Positions 44,284 through 53,914 of a DNA stretch of 64,000 bases are shown one piece after another; positions within the stretch are counted from its first letter, which is position 1; every line of letters starts with the position of its first letter. Where the stretch lies: contig NZ_AOIL01000009.1 in assembly GCF_000337595.1 (NCBI RefSeq), positions 111,664 to 175,663 of the forward strand, in the 5' to 3' direction. Source of the DNA: Natrialba taiwanensis DSM 12281 (lineage in GTDB: Archaea > Halobacteriota > Halobacteria > Halobacteriales > Natrialbaceae). A program made the translations under genes and the position numbers. Below the pieces are notes generated by a model. It was given only the letters and a program-made list of their open reading frames with translations. It made no database searches and had not been told where the DNA came from.

Positions 44284-46617
44284 TCACTCGTCTCCGCCCG
44301 TCACGTCCGTCTCGGTGAAATACGTTCGACCGGTCCGCGGGACTTCCTTCGTCCCGGTTACCTCGAACGGTGCGGTCGCGACCACGTCGGCGGCCGAGTG
44401 GCCGACGCGGAACTCGTAGGGGCCCTCCTCGACGACCAAGTTGAAATCCCGGTCGTGATAGGCGAGTTGCGAAGCGTCGACCGCGAAACTAACGCGCTTC
44501 GTCTCGCCCGGATCGAGGGAGACGCGCTCGAACCCGACGAGTTCCTGAACCGGGCGGGCCAGATCGGGGTTCTCGGCGCTCGCGTACAGTTGGATTACAT
44601 CGTCTCCCGCGGCGTCGCCGACGTTTTCGACGGTCACGTCCGCGACGATCGTGCCAGCCGGGGGGAGGGAGTCCGTCGACAGCGAGAGATCACCATAGGT
44701 GAACTCGGTGTAGGAAAGCCCGTGTCCGAAGGGATAGAGCGGGTCGCTCTCCGTGTAGACGTACTCCTCGGTCGCGGTGTTCGGTTTTCGGTTGTAGTGG
44801 ACGGGCAGTTGCCCGACGGTACGCGGAACGGAGACGGGAAGGTGGCCGGCGGGGTTGTGCTCGCCGAACAGGACGGCGGCGATCCCCTCGCCGCCGCGTT
44901 CGCCGGGAAGCCACGCCTGCACGACCGCCGGAACGGTCGCCGCGATCCGCTCCATCGCGTGGGGGCGGCCGCTGACGACGACGACTGCGACCGGCGTCCC
45001 GGTCTCGTGAACTCGTTCGACGAGTTCGCGCTGCATGCCGGGCAGTCCCAGGTCGACCACGTCACACCCCTCGCCGCTCGTGGCGACACTCGGCTTGTTG
45101 ATCCGGTCTCTGTCCGAGTCCGAGAAATCGACGGCGGAGCGTGCGCCGACGAACGCGAGGGCGACGTCGGCGTCCGCGGCGGCGTTTGCGGCCGCGTCGA
45201 ACCCTGCCGTGTCGGGTCCGGTCGTTGTACAGCCCCGCTCGTGGCGCACTTCGAATCCGTACTCCTCTCCCCGTGTACGGACGGCATCGAGCGGTGTCGT
45301 CGCGTCGAACTCGATCTCTTCTTCGGGGTAGTGGGCGGGATAGGCGTAATCGCCGAGCAGTTCCTGGGCGTCGTCGGCTTTCGGGCCGACGACCGCGACG
45401 GAGCCCGTTTCCTCGCCGACGAGCGGAAGCAGGTCGCCGTCGTTTTGCAGGAGGGTCATCGATTCGCGGGCGGCGCGCTCGGTGAGTGCCCTCGCCTCGT
45501 CGGTGCCGAACGGCTCCGTCGCTGCGTCGGGGTCCACCGTCGGGTCGTCGAGCAACCCCTTCCGAGCCTTCGCGCGGAGGACGCGACGAACGGCTTCGTC
45601 GATCGTCTCCTCGGCGAGTTCACCGGCGTCGACGGCGTCGACGAGGTGGTCGCCGTAGCAGTCCGTGGCGGGGAGTTCGATGTCGATGCCGGCTTCGACG
45701 GCCATGACGCCCGCTTCCCGTTCGTCTGCGGCGACGCCGTGTTCGCTGCGGAGGTACTCGACGCTGTAGTAGTCCGAGACCACCGTCCCGTCGAATCCCC
45801 ACTCTCCTCGAAGGATGTCAGTCAACAGCCACTCGTCGCTGGCACACGGGATTCCGTCGATGTCGTGATAGGCGTTCATGACCGACTCGGCGTTCGCCGT
45901 GCGGACAGCCGCTTCGAAGGGAAACATGTGCGTTTCGCGGAGTTCGCGCCGCCCGAGGGAGACCGAACTCCGATTCTTTCCGCCCGTTCCGGCCGCGTGG
46001 CCGGCGAAGTGCTTGAGCGTCGCGGCGACGCCGTCGCCGTCATCCTGGAGCCCGTCGACGTATCCACACGCCATCGCCGCGACCAGATAGGGGTCTTCGC
46101 CGAAGGTCTCCTCGACGCGTCCCCACCGGAGATCGCGGGCGACGTCGAGGACAGGAGACAGCGCGTGTGCGGTCCCGATGGCCGCCAACTGACCACGGAT
46201 CGTCTCGGTGACCGTTTCGAGGAGGGCGGGCGACCACGTGCTCGCCATCCCGATCATTTGCGGGAAGGTCGTCCCCTCGGGACCCATGTATCCGCTCAGA
46301 CACTCCTCGTGGGGAATTGCGGGGACGCCGAGGCGCGTCTCCTCCCGGAGGTACGTCTGCAGTTCGTTCGTCCGTTCGGCCGCCTCGGACGGAGGTAAGC
46401 TCCCCTCCCCGCCGATTCGGGTCAGATGACCGATACCGTTCGAGAGGTGGTCGCTGACGGCTTCCTCGTCGAGTTCACCTGTCTCGTCCAGGAGTTCGTC
46501 GGCGTTGACGGACCCGAGTTGTGCCGCCTTCTCGGCGAGCGTCAGTTCCTGGATGAGAGAGTCGATGCGCTGCTCGGCCGGCGCTTCGCTAACGCCGCTG
46601 TCTGAACTCGGCTGCAT
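44284..46617 (-). CDS. glycoside hydrolase family 3 (beta-xylosidase/beta-glucosidase)
   Basis: Retaining glycosidase of 777 residues. N-terminal TIM barrel with the family marker KHFAGHAAGTGGKNRSSV (about 202-219) and the nucleophile Asp282 in TVVSDYYSVEYL; the alpha/beta sandwich domain (LLQNDGDLLPL, VVVVSGRPHAMERI, WLPGERGGEGIAAVLFGEHNPAG) and a C-terminal fibronectin-III-like domain follow. There is no signal peptide, so it would act in the cytosol on oligosaccharides imported by the ABC systems. beta-Xylosidase is favoured by context, beta-glucosidase cannot be excluded. Confidence 0.92.
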   Translation of the reverse strand: MQPSSDSGVSEAPAEQRIDSLIQELTLAEKAAQLGSVNADELLDETGELDEEAVSDHLSNGIGHLTRIGGEGSLPPSEAAERTNELQTYLREETRLGVPAIPHEECLSGYMGPEGTTFPQMIGMASTWSPALLETVTETIRGQLAAIGTAHALSPVLDVARDLRWGRVEETFGEDPYLVAAMACGYVDGLQDDGDGVAATLKHFAGHAAGTGGKNRSSVSLGRRELRETHMFPFEAAVRTANAESVMNAYHDIDGIPCASDEWLLTDILRGEWGFDGTVVSDYYSVEYLRSEHGVAADEREAGVMAVEAGIDIELPATDCYGDHLVDAVDAGELAEETIDEAVRRVLRAKARKGLLDDPTVDPDAATEPFGTDEARALTERAARESMTLLQNDGDLLPLVGEETGSVAVVGPKADDAQELLGDYAYPAHYPEEEIEFDATTPLDAVRTRGEEYGFEVRHERGCTTTGPDTAGFDAAANAAADADVALAFVGARSAVDFSDSDRDRINKPSVATSGEGCDVVDLGLPGMQRELVERVHETGTPVAVVVVSGRPHAMERIAATVPAVVQAWLPGERGGEGIAAVLFGEHNPAGHLPVSVPRTVGQLPVHYNRKPNTATEEYVYTESDPLYPFGHGLSYTEFTYGDLSLSTDSLPPAGTIVADVTVENVGDAAGDDVIQLYASAENPDLARPVQELVGFERVSLDPGETKRVSFAVDASQLAYHDRDFNLVVEEGPYEFRVGHSAADVVATAPFEVTGTKEVPRTGRTYFTETDVTGGDE

Positions 46618-46640
46618 TATCCATCCCTCACCGCCGAGAC

Positions 46641-46650
46641 GCTTAATAAT
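46641..46650 (-). promoter_or_regulatory. TATA box of the GH3 gene
   Basis: Minus-strand ATTATTAAGC is centred 29 bp before the GH3 start at 46617, the spacing of a leaderless transcript. Confidence 0.5.
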
Positions 46651-46733
46651 TCGGACCGGTACGTGATCGCGTCTCGTCGGATCGGGGCCAAAAATAGCGT
46701 CAATTCCGAACCACCTCGAGCGGCGAGGAGCGG

Positions 46734-48173
46734 TCAGTAGTTGTCGTAGACCGTCTTGCTGATCGTGTAGAAGTCGAGGCCAGCGTCGCCCTGTTCGCGG
46801 TAGGTTTCGCTCGAGGAGTCCTTCATGCCGCCGAAGGGAACGTGGAGTTCAAGGCCGGTCGTCTTTTCGTTGATCTTCACGACGCCGGCTTCGATCTCGT
46901 CGACGAAGCGGTTCGCCTCGGTGTGGTCGTCGGTGACGACACTGGCCGAGAGCCCGTAGTCGACATCGTTTGCGACGTAGATCGCCTCGTCGAAGTCGCT
47001 CACCGGAATTACTGCAAGTACCGGCCCGAAGACCTCTTCCTGGGCGAGGCGCATCTCGGTGTCGACATCGGAGAAGACCGCCGGTTCGACGTAGTATCCC
47101 TCGCGATCGAGTTCCGAGCCGCCGTACTCGAGGGTCGCCCCCTCGTCCTGGGCGATCTCGACGTACTCGAGCGTGCTCTCGAGTTCGGATTCGCTGACGT
47201 GCGGGCCCATCCCCGGATCGTCGAGGCCGTGGCCGTGGTCGATCGCCGCGGCGCGGTCGACAACGGCGTCGACGAACTCGTCGTAGACGTCCTCGTGGAC
47301 GATCGCGCGGGAGGCGGCGGTACACGCCTGGCCGGTGACGCCGAACGCACCGTCGGCGACGATGTCGGCCGCCTGTTCGACATCTGCACTATCGCTGACG
47401 ATCGTCGGATTCTTGCCGCCCATCTCGAGCTGGACGCGCTTGCCGTCCTCGGTTGCGGTGTCGTAGACGGTGTTGCCGACCGCGGTACTCCCGGTGAAGG
47501 AAACGGCATCGACGGCCTCGTGGCCCGCGATCGTACTACCGACCTCGCTACCGGGGCCGGTGACGACGTTGAGGACGCCGTCCGGGAGGCCGGCCTCGTC
47601 GAGCGCCTCGGCCATCTCGTGGACGACGCCCGGCGCGAGCGTCGCGGGTTTGATGACGACGGTGTTGCCCGCAGCGAGTGCGGGTGCGATCTTCCAAGCC
47701 GGAATCGCGATGGGGTAGTTCCACGGCGTGATTAACCCGGCGACGCCGAGCGGCTCGACCGTCGTGTAGAGATTCGTATCTCGGGCGCTCGAACTCTTGA
47801 CCGTGCCGCCGAGGTCGCTGGCCTTCGAGCCGAAGTAGTGGAAGATGTCGATGGCCCGCTGTACCTCGCCGCCGGCCTCGCTCCAGGTCTTGCCTTCCTC
47901 TCGGACGAGCAGTTCGGTCAGTTCGTCCGTTCGCTGATCGAGGAGCGACCCGGCCGCGGTGAGGATCCGTCCGCGTTCCGGGCCCGGCGTCTCGGCCCAC
48001 TCGTCGCTGGCCTCGTTTGCCGCTTCGATCGCCCGTTCGGTATCCTCGGCATCGGACTGGGGATAGGTCGCGACGACCTCGTCCGGATTCGCCGGATCGG
48101 TCGTCTCGAAGGTCTCACCGGTGTTCGATGCAGTCCACTCGCCGCTCACGTAGTTCAACTGCTGGTCAGGCAT
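46734..48173 (-). CDS. xacF: 2-oxoglutarate semialdehyde dehydrogenase (XacF)
   Basis: Last step of the oxidative pentose pathway: oxidises 2,5-dioxopentanoate to 2-oxoglutarate (EC 1.2.1.26). Aldehyde dehydrogenase superfamily, 479 residues from ATG 48173 (MPDQQLNYVSGEW). ALDH marks: TPWNYPIAIP (149-158), Glu250 in LEMGGKNP, catalytic Cys284 in GQACTAASR, and EEVFGPVLAVIP. The gene is divergent from xacE across 112 bp, so the last two steps share a promoter region. Confidence 0.92.
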   Translation of the reverse strand: MPDQQLNYVSGEWTASNTGETFETTDPANPDEVVATYPQSDAEDTERAIEAANEASDEWAETPGPERGRILTAAGSLLDQRTDELTELLVREEGKTWSEAGGEVQRAIDIFHYFGSKASDLGGTVKSSSARDTNLYTTVEPLGVAGLITPWNYPIAIPAWKIAPALAAGNTVVIKPATLAPGVVHEMAEALDEAGLPDGVLNVVTGPGSEVGSTIAGHEAVDAVSFTGSTAVGNTVYDTATEDGKRVQLEMGGKNPTIVSDSADVEQAADIVADGAFGVTGQACTAASRAIVHEDVYDEFVDAVVDRAAAIDHGHGLDDPGMGPHVSESELESTLEYVEIAQDEGATLEYGGSELDREGYYVEPAVFSDVDTEMRLAQEEVFGPVLAVIPVSDFDEAIYVANDVDYGLSASVVTDDHTEANRFVDEIEAGVVKINEKTTGLELHVPFGGMKDSSSETYREQGDAGLDFYTISKTVYDNY

Positions 48174-48285
48174 ACACTCTCTCGGACGTTCCGTTCGCCC
48201 ATAATTCTTGCCGTTTGGCAGCTTTCGCTTGCTCGACCGGTTCGCGGACGGGACATTTATAGTGGGGTAGAGTGTTGCACTCACC
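48174..48285. promoter_or_regulatory. divergent promoter region xacF / xacE
   Basis: The plus-strand TATA CATTTATAG at 48254-48262 is 28 bp before xacE. The minus-strand TATA within CAAGAATTATGG (48200-48208) is about 31 bp before xacF. A small dyad TGCC-GTTT-GGCA (48209-48220) lies between the boxes, next to the xacF TATA. Confidence 0.55.
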
Positions 48286-49152
48286 ATGCGGTATCAGCGC
48301 CTATCCAGTGGCGACCAGTACAGACTCATCGCCGTCGATTCGGGAACGGCATACGACCTTACAGCCGTCAAGCCCCGTCTGAACGGCTTTGGCGACCTCG
48401 CAGCAACGGCAGACATCGCCGGCGTCTCCGTCGACGAAATTGCGAGCGATATCGCAGCCGATGCCCCGACGATCGCGCGCGACTCCCTCGCCACTGCCAC
48501 GCTCCCCCTCGTCCCGGACGAGGTGTGGGCGGCGGGAGTCACCTACGAGATTAGCGAGGAAGCCCGCGAAAGCGAGAGCGGCATGCCGGAGATGTACCTG
48601 CATGCCTACGAGGCCGACCGCCCCGAAATCTTCTTCAAAGCGACATCCAGCCGCACGGTCGGTCCGAACGAAGCGATCGGTATCCGCGCGGACTCGACGT
48701 GGGACGTGCCCGAACCCGAACTCGGGATCGTCCTCTACGACGGCTCGATCGTCGGCTACACGATCGGCAACGACGTGAGTAGCCGCGAAATCGAAGGCGA
48801 AAACCCGCTCTATCTGCCCCAGGCCAAGACCTACGACCGCTGCTGTTCGATCGGTCCCGCAATCGTCTCCGCTAACAGCGTCACAGACCCCCACGAGCTA
48901 ACGATGTCCATGGAGATCAGCCGCGACGGCGAACTCCGATACGAGGGCGAAACCTCGACCGGGAACATGGCCCGCACCTGCGACGAACTGGCCGAGTTCT
49001 GGCGAAACCACGACACCATTCCCGAACTCGGCGTGTTGCTCACCGGCACCTCGCTGGTCCCCGACGACGGGTTCACACTCCAGCCCGACGACGAAGTCCG
49101 TATTACAATCGACGAGATCGGCGAACTCTCGAATCCGGTCATCGAAGTATAA
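48286..49152 (+). CDS. xacE: 2-keto-3-deoxypentonate dehydratase (XacE), fumarylacetoacetase family
   Basis: Dehydrates 2-keto-3-deoxy-xylonate/arabinonate to 2,5-dioxopentanoate. The 288-residue protein has an N-terminal cap (to about 80) and a FAH catalytic domain with EIFFKATSSRTVGP, EPELGIVLYDG, GYTIGNDVSSREIEGENPLY and the substrate loop KTYDRCCSIGP. Metal ligands are the usual Glu/Glu/Asp of this fold (around EPELG). Identification rests on the family plus its divergence from xacF; the combination is diagnostic of the haloarchaeal xac pathway. Confidence 0.9.
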   Translation: MRYQRLSSGDQYRLIAVDSGTAYDLTAVKPRLNGFGDLAATADIAGVSVDEIASDIAADAPTIARDSLATATLPLVPDEVWAAGVTYEISEEARESESGMPEMYLHAYEADRPEIFFKATSSRTVGPNEAIGIRADSTWDVPEPELGIVLYDGSIVGYTIGNDVSSREIEGENPLYLPQAKTYDRCCSIGPAIVSANSVTDPHELTMSMEISRDGELRYEGETSTGNMARTCDELAEFWRNHDTIPELGVLLTGTSLVPDDGFTLQPDDEVRITIDEIGELSNPVIEV

Positions 49153-49589
49153 CCGTCGAATCCGAGCGTCAACGTGAACTCGAACGGAGATCGGTGATCG
49201 AAAGGCGGGATGAATCGCGTCAGCATGAGAGACTCACCGTTGTCCGTCTGAGAGAGACAGGATGGCATTATGGAGTCGCCGTTTATCGTTCTGCTGTCAC
49301 TCCGAGTACTGGCGAGTGCCTTCGCATGTCCGAGTTCTATTCGTCCAGCCGATCCGCTATCACGTCTAGTATCTCTCCCCCTCTTCACGCGTTACTCGCG
49401 GCTCATCGCTCAGTCGCGGTCTCACGACTCACCGCTCGCCACTCGACACCCACTACTCACCACTCACCACTGGAGGAGCCACGACCGTGTCACACCCACC
49501 AGACACAAGATCTGTACCTGTACGCTGGACAACTACCGGTCGAAAAACAGCCCCGCTCGACTACTGAAGCTACTGCAGCCTACTGCAGC
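49153..49589. other. intergenic region between convergent xacE and xacK
   Basis: A 437-bp gap between the stop codons of two converging genes. It has a low-complexity stretch of ACTC/CACC-type direct repeats at about 49425-49475 and ends in a 10-bp tandem repeat beside the xacK stop codon (49561-49600). No convincing frame; the plus-strand frame from 49194 is Ser/His-rich and contains the repeats. Confidence 0.5.
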
Positions 49590-49600
49590 CTATTGCAGCA
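49561..49600. repeat. 10-bp tandem repeat TACTGCAGCC carrying successive stop codons
   Basis: Roughly four copies: TACTGAAGC, TACTGCAGCC, TACTGCAGCC and TATTGCAGC. On the minus strand, in which xacK is read, each copy supplies a TAG (49590-49592, 49580-49582, 49570-49572, 49561-49563); the 10-bp period puts stops in all three frames just after the xacK coding end. Confidence 0.75.
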
Positions 49601-50747
49601 TCTCTGCTGGCGTCCCGGTAAACGACAGTTGTCGGTTCTTCACCGCTTTACCGGTATCCGCCTCGAAGAGATGAATCGCCGCTTCGGGGAATACAACGCC
49701 GACACGATCGCCGCTACTCACACTCGGAACCCCCTCAGTCGTCGCGATGAACTCGTCGTCAGTCGGCGTGTCGTCGAACTGAAGATGGACGATATTCTCG
49801 TTCCCCATCGGTTCGACGACCACCACTTCAGCCTCGAACCGGTTCTCGTCCGTCGAGTGTTCACCGAGTTCAATATCCTCCGGACGGATACCGAGGACGA
49901 GTTCACTGTCGTCCTCGAGGTCGAGATCGCTGACTGACTCGGCGGAGAACGAGTAGGTGAACGAATCCGTCACGAGTTCAGTTGTCTGGAGGTGACCGTC
50001 GAAGACGTTCATCGATGGCTCGCCGATGAAGCCGGCGACGAACAGGTTATTCGGCTGGTGATAACACTCGAGCGGCGTGCCGACCTGCTGGAGTTCCCCC
50101 TGATCGAGCACGGCGATTCGGTCGCCCATCGTCATCGCTTCCGTCTGATCGTGGGTGACGTAGACGGTGGTCACGCCCAACTGCTCCTGGAGGTGCTGGA
50201 GTTCCGTGCGCATCTCCGCGCGGAGTTTCGCGTCCAAATTTGACAGCGGTTCGTCCATCAGGAAGGCATCGGGATCGCGGACGATCGCGCGGCCGAGTGC
50301 GACCCGCTGTTGCTGGCCGCCCGAGAGTTCACCCGGCTTGCGGTCGAGCAGGTCGTCAATTCCCATTAATTCAGTGACTTCTTCGACGGCCGAAGCGATT
50401 TCGCCGTCGGAGCGGTCCGTCGATTCTTCGAGTCCGAAGGCAATATTGTCTCGAACAGTCTTGTGCGGGTAGAGCGCGTAGGATTGGAACACCATCGCGA
50501 TATCGCGCTCCTGCGCCGAGACATCGTTGATCGTTCGGTCGCCGAGTGTAACCTCGCCCGCAGTCACGGTTTCGAGGCCGGCGATCATCCGCAGCGTCGT
50601 CGACTTGCCACAGCCCGAGGGACCGACCAGGACGAGGAAGTCCCCGTCCGGAACCTCGACCGAGACATCGTCGACCGCAACAACACCCGCCTCATCGTCA
50701 TCGCCCCGATACACCTTGGTTACGTCGTCGAGTTCTAAGCGCGCCAT
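49590..50747 (-). CDS. xacK: sugar ABC transporter ATPase (XacK)
   Basis: Second ATPase of the xylose/arabinose importer, 385 residues from ATG 50747 (MARLELDDVTKVY). Walker A GPSGCGKS (43-50 region), LSGGQQQR signature, Walker B FLMDEPLSNLDA, H-loop VTHDQTEAM, then the C-terminal MalK-type regulatory/TOBE domain (FIGEPSMNVFDG, LVLGIRPEDIELG). A short acidic insertion (RGDDDEAG) follows the first strand. It lies 7 bp after xacJ in the order xacG-H-I-J-K. The two ATPases probably form a heterodimer. Confidence 0.9.
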   Translation of the reverse strand: MARLELDDVTKVYRGDDDEAGVVAVDDVSVEVPDGDFLVLVGPSGCGKSTTLRMIAGLETVTAGEVTLGDRTINDVSAQERDIAMVFQSYALYPHKTVRDNIAFGLEESTDRSDGEIASAVEEVTELMGIDDLLDRKPGELSGGQQQRVALGRAIVRDPDAFLMDEPLSNLDAKLRAEMRTELQHLQEQLGVTTVYVTHDQTEAMTMGDRIAVLDQGELQQVGTPLECYHQPNNLFVAGFIGEPSMNVFDGHLQTTELVTDSFTYSFSAESVSDLDLEDDSELVLGIRPEDIELGEHSTDENRFEAEVVVVEPMGNENIVHLQFDDTPTDDEFIATTEGVPSVSSGDRVGVVFPEAAIHLFEADTGKAVKNRQLSFTGTPAEMLQ

Positions 50748-50754
50748 AGTACGA

Positions 50755-51915
50755 CTAGTTTGATGATACCGCCGCGAGTTCGGGTTCCGTTTCGAGCAGC
50801 CGGTTGCACAGCGTCTCACCGGTCTCGCCGTCGAAGACGTGGACCGTATCCGGGTCGATGGTGACGACGACGGAATCGCCCTGGGTGACGACGTGCATCC
50901 CATCGGTCACGGCTCGCAGGGAATCGTGGTCGGTTTCCTCGTCGTCGACCGTCATCGATACCACGTTCTGGTCGCCGTGCGTCTCGCTGACCGCCACCTG
51001 CAACCTGAACTCGTGAGGCCCGCGCTCGCGCTCTCCTGTGGCCTCGTCGGCCCGGCGCACGTCGATCGCCTCTGGGCGAACGCCGAGGACGAGTTCATCG
51101 GTGTCGCCGACGGCATCGGCGAGGCGGTCGTCGAGCGGGTACTCGAGTCCGGAACCGGTGAACGTCTCGTCGTCGGCGTGCCCGTGGAGGAAGTTCATCA
51201 TCGGTTCGCCGATAAAGCCCGCGACGAACTGGTTTGCGGGCTCGTGGTAGAGGGTCAGGGGTTCGCCGACCTGCTGGAGGCGGCCGTCGTTTAGCACTGC
51301 GAGCCGGTCGCCCATGGTCATTGCCTCGGTCTGGTTGTGCGTGACGTAGACGGTCGTCACGTCGAGATCCGCCTGGAGTTGCTGGAGTTCGGTTCGCATC
51401 TGGGACCGAAGCTTGGCATCTAAGTTGGCGAGCGGTTCGTCCATCAGGAAGACTTCTGGATCGCGGACGATGGCGCGGCCGAGCGCGACTCGTTGTTGCT
51501 GGCCGCCCGAGAGTTCGCCCGGCTTGCGGTCGAACAGATCGACGATACCGAGGTCAGCGGCGGTTGCTTCGACCTGCTCGTCCATCTCCGCAGCGGTGTA
51601 GCCGGCTTCCTCTTCGAGACCGAACCGGATGTTCTCCCGAACGGTCATGTGCGGGTACAGCGCGTAGTCCTGGAAGACCATCGCGATATCCCGGTTCTGG
51701 GGCACGCGATAGTTCATGTGATCCCCGTCGATGTAGAGGTTCCCGTCGGTCGGCCGCTCCAGGCCGGCGATCATCCGCAGCGTCGTCGACTTGCCACAGC
51801 CCGAGGGACCGACGAGTATGAGGAACTCGCCGTCCTCGGTGTCGAGGGTCACGTCCTCGACGGCGACCGTCTCTCCGAATCGTTTCGTCAGGTGATCGAG
51901 TTGAATTCGTCCCAT
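50755..51915 (-). CDS. xacJ: sugar ABC transporter ATPase (XacJ)
   Basis: MalK/MsmX-type ATPase of 386 residues: Walker A GPSGCGKS (36-43), LSGGQQQR, Walker B FLMDEPLANLDA, H-loop VTHNQTEAM, and a C-terminal regulatory domain with FIGEPMMNFLHGH and LVLGVRPEAID. The H-loop keeps the His (THNQ rather than THDQ). It lies 3 bp after xacI. Close similarity to XacK indicates an ancient tandem duplication. Confidence 0.9.
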   Translation of the reverse strand: MGRIQLDHLTKRFGETVAVEDVTLDTEDGEFLILVGPSGCGKSTTLRMIAGLERPTDGNLYIDGDHMNYRVPQNRDIAMVFQDYALYPHMTVRENIRFGLEEEAGYTAAEMDEQVEATAADLGIVDLFDRKPGELSGGQQQRVALGRAIVRDPEVFLMDEPLANLDAKLRSQMRTELQQLQADLDVTTVYVTHNQTEAMTMGDRLAVLNDGRLQQVGEPLTLYHEPANQFVAGFIGEPMMNFLHGHADDETFTGSGLEYPLDDRLADAVGDTDELVLGVRPEAIDVRRADEATGERERGPHEFRLQVAVSETHGDQNVVSMTVDDEETDHDSLRAVTDGMHVVTQGDSVVVTIDPDTVHVFDGETGETLCNRLLETEPELAAVSSN

Positions 51916-51918
51916 CGG

Positions 51919-52851
51919 TTATCCACTCTCCGTGCGCAGTCCCTTTGCAAACTGTTCGGCGAACGCGACGTACAGGATGATCGTCGGCAGTGCCGCGAGG
52001 AACGCCGCCGACATCCGGATGCCGAAGTCGATACCCTCGGTCGAGGAGCCGATCGCCGGCAGGATCAACGTCACCGGCGCTGCCGGATGATTCGACCCCG
52101 TAATGAGGGTGAACGAGAACAAGAACTCGTTGTAAATCTGCGTGAACTGGTAGATGAACACGACGCCGAACATCGGGAGCGAGAGCGGGAGGACGATGCG
52201 GCGGTAGATCTTCGTGATGCTCGCGCCGTCGATCTTCGCGGCCTCCACCAGGGAGTTGGGGAGGCTCTTGTAGTACGATCGAAAGAGGACCGTACAGATC
52301 GGAATCCCGTAGGCGACGTGAGTGATGGTCAGCGGAACGAGCCGTGAGTGGCCCCCTTGTAAGAACGGGATCGCCGCGAACAGCGGCTCCAACATCTGCG
52401 CCAGCGGGAACATGTTGTTCCAGAACTGCGACAACGGGACCAGTACGGCCTGGTAGGGAACGAACACACCGACCAGGAACAGTGCGAAGACAGCGATCTG
52501 TCCCCGCCAGGAAACCATCGTCAGTCCGTAGGCGGCCATACTGGCCAGCAGGACGTTGAGGAGCGTCGCCGGCACCGCCATCAGCAACGAGTTCACGAAC
52601 GAGTTCGTCAGCTGACTGAAGGCGTACTCGAGATTCGACAGCGTGAACCCTTCGCCGGCCGGCGGTGCGAACGGCAGCGAGCGAGCGATAGCGGAGTTCG
52701 TCTTGAGGGCGGTCATGATCCCCGTCTCGAGCGGGACGAGGAAAAAGCCCAGGAAGAGCACGACCAGCGCGTACTTCCCGACCCGCCTGTAGTTGAAGTT
52801 CTCGACGAGCGATTCGACGTCGATGGGTGATCTGGAGGTTGACTGTGACAT
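51919..52851 (-). CDS. xacI: sugar ABC transporter permease (XacI)
   Basis: MalG-like membrane subunit, 310 residues, six hydrophobic segments starting at YALVVLFLGFFLVPLETG. The EAA loop is EAAKIDGASITKIYRRIVLP, followed by FQFTQIYNEF, here FIYQFTQIYNEFLFS. It lies one base after xacH. Together with XacH it forms the channel for xylose/arabinose. Confidence 0.93.
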   Translation of the reverse strand: MSQSTSRSPIDVESLVENFNYRRVGKYALVVLFLGFFLVPLETGIMTALKTNSAIARSLPFAPPAGEGFTLSNLEYAFSQLTNSFVNSLLMAVPATLLNVLLASMAAYGLTMVSWRGQIAVFALFLVGVFVPYQAVLVPLSQFWNNMFPLAQMLEPLFAAIPFLQGGHSRLVPLTITHVAYGIPICTVLFRSYYKSLPNSLVEAAKIDGASITKIYRRIVLPLSLPMFGVVFIYQFTQIYNEFLFSFTLITGSNHPAAPVTLILPAIGSSTEGIDFGIRMSAAFLAALPTIILYVAFAEQFAKGLRTESG

Positions 52852-52852
52852 G

Positions 52853-53815
52853 TTAGAGACTCCCCTGTCGGTACTGGTATGCCAGGTACGGTGCGATGAC
52901 GCTGAGCGCGAGCAACAAGAGCATCGTCGCGATGGCAGCCCCGTAGGCCCATTTGCCGAACTTGAACGCCTGACGGACCATCAGCGTCGCCAGAATGTCG
53001 GTTCCGTTCGGCGGCCGGTACTGGCCGACGAGCGAGTAGAGGAACGTGAAGGCCTTGAGCGCGAACACCATCAAGACGACGGCCGCGCTGACCGATGATT
53101 CCTTGAGTTGCGGGACGATGATGCGGAGGTACGTTCGAATCGTGCTCGCCCCGTCGACTTTCGCGGCCTCGAACTGGTCGTCGGGGATCGACTGGAGACC
53201 GGCGAGGTAGACGACCATCGCGTAGCCGCTGAACTGCCAGACCAGCGCGAAGATAACCGCCGGCAGTGCGAGTCGCGGATTGCCGAGCCAGTCGATCGGA
53301 TCGAAGCCGAACGTCGTCACGATGACCGTCAGGACCCCGCTGTCGGGGTTGAACATCCACAGCCAAAGCTGTGCCGTCACGACGAACGACAGCGCCATCG
53401 GCAGGAGGTAAATCGTCTGTACCTTGTTTTTGTACCGGATACCGTGGTCGAGCAAAATAGCGAGGAAGAGCCCGAGTATCAACGATATCGACGTGAACGA
53501 GACGAGCAGCACGAAGTTGTTGATCGCAGCTTCGCGAAACGCCTCGCTCGCGAGGGCAGTTCGATACATCTCGAGGTCGAGACCGGAGAACGACGGCGGC
53601 TGAAGGCCGCTGTAATCCGTAAACGAAATCGCGATATTGTAGCCGATGCCGCCGTAGACGGCGATTCCCATGAGGATGAACGGAATCCCCCAGTACGGCG
53701 ACGACCGGACGAAATCACTGTTGAGGAAATATCGGAGTTTCGTCTTCCAATCGACGACCTCATCGGTCGATACTACCGATTGGTTTGTCGGTTCTGTTGT
53801 GTCACGCGTTGCCAT
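52853..53815 (-). CDS. xacH: sugar ABC transporter permease (XacH)
   Basis: MalF-like membrane subunit, 320 residues with six hydrophobic segments after a polar N-terminus (SSPYWGIPFILMGIAVYGGI is the first). EAA loop: EAAKVDGASTIRTYLRIIVP. It follows xacG by 99 bp and precedes xacI by one base. Confidence 0.93.
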   Translation of the reverse strand: MATRDTTEPTNQSVVSTDEVVDWKTKLRYFLNSDFVRSSPYWGIPFILMGIAVYGGIGYNIAISFTDYSGLQPPSFSGLDLEMYRTALASEAFREAAINNFVLLVSFTSISLILGLFLAILLDHGIRYKNKVQTIYLLPMALSFVVTAQLWLWMFNPDSGVLTVIVTTFGFDPIDWLGNPRLALPAVIFALVWQFSGYAMVVYLAGLQSIPDDQFEAAKVDGASTIRTYLRIIVPQLKESSVSAAVVLMVFALKAFTFLYSLVGQYRPPNGTDILATLMVRQAFKFGKWAYGAAIATMLLLLALSVIAPYLAYQYRQGSL

Positions 53816-53914
53816 CTAACTCACCATTCTGGGCTATCATAATAAAAAATTTATTACTTCCAGTGTGTCGATGACGGTCACGCCAGTGTCTCGAAGTACG
53901 CTTCATCAGACGAT

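Noticed and set aside
44398-46398. 666-codon plus-strand frame opposite the GH3 gene
   Set aside because: Antisense shadow: GH3 has all catalytic motifs on the minus strand and this frame has none.
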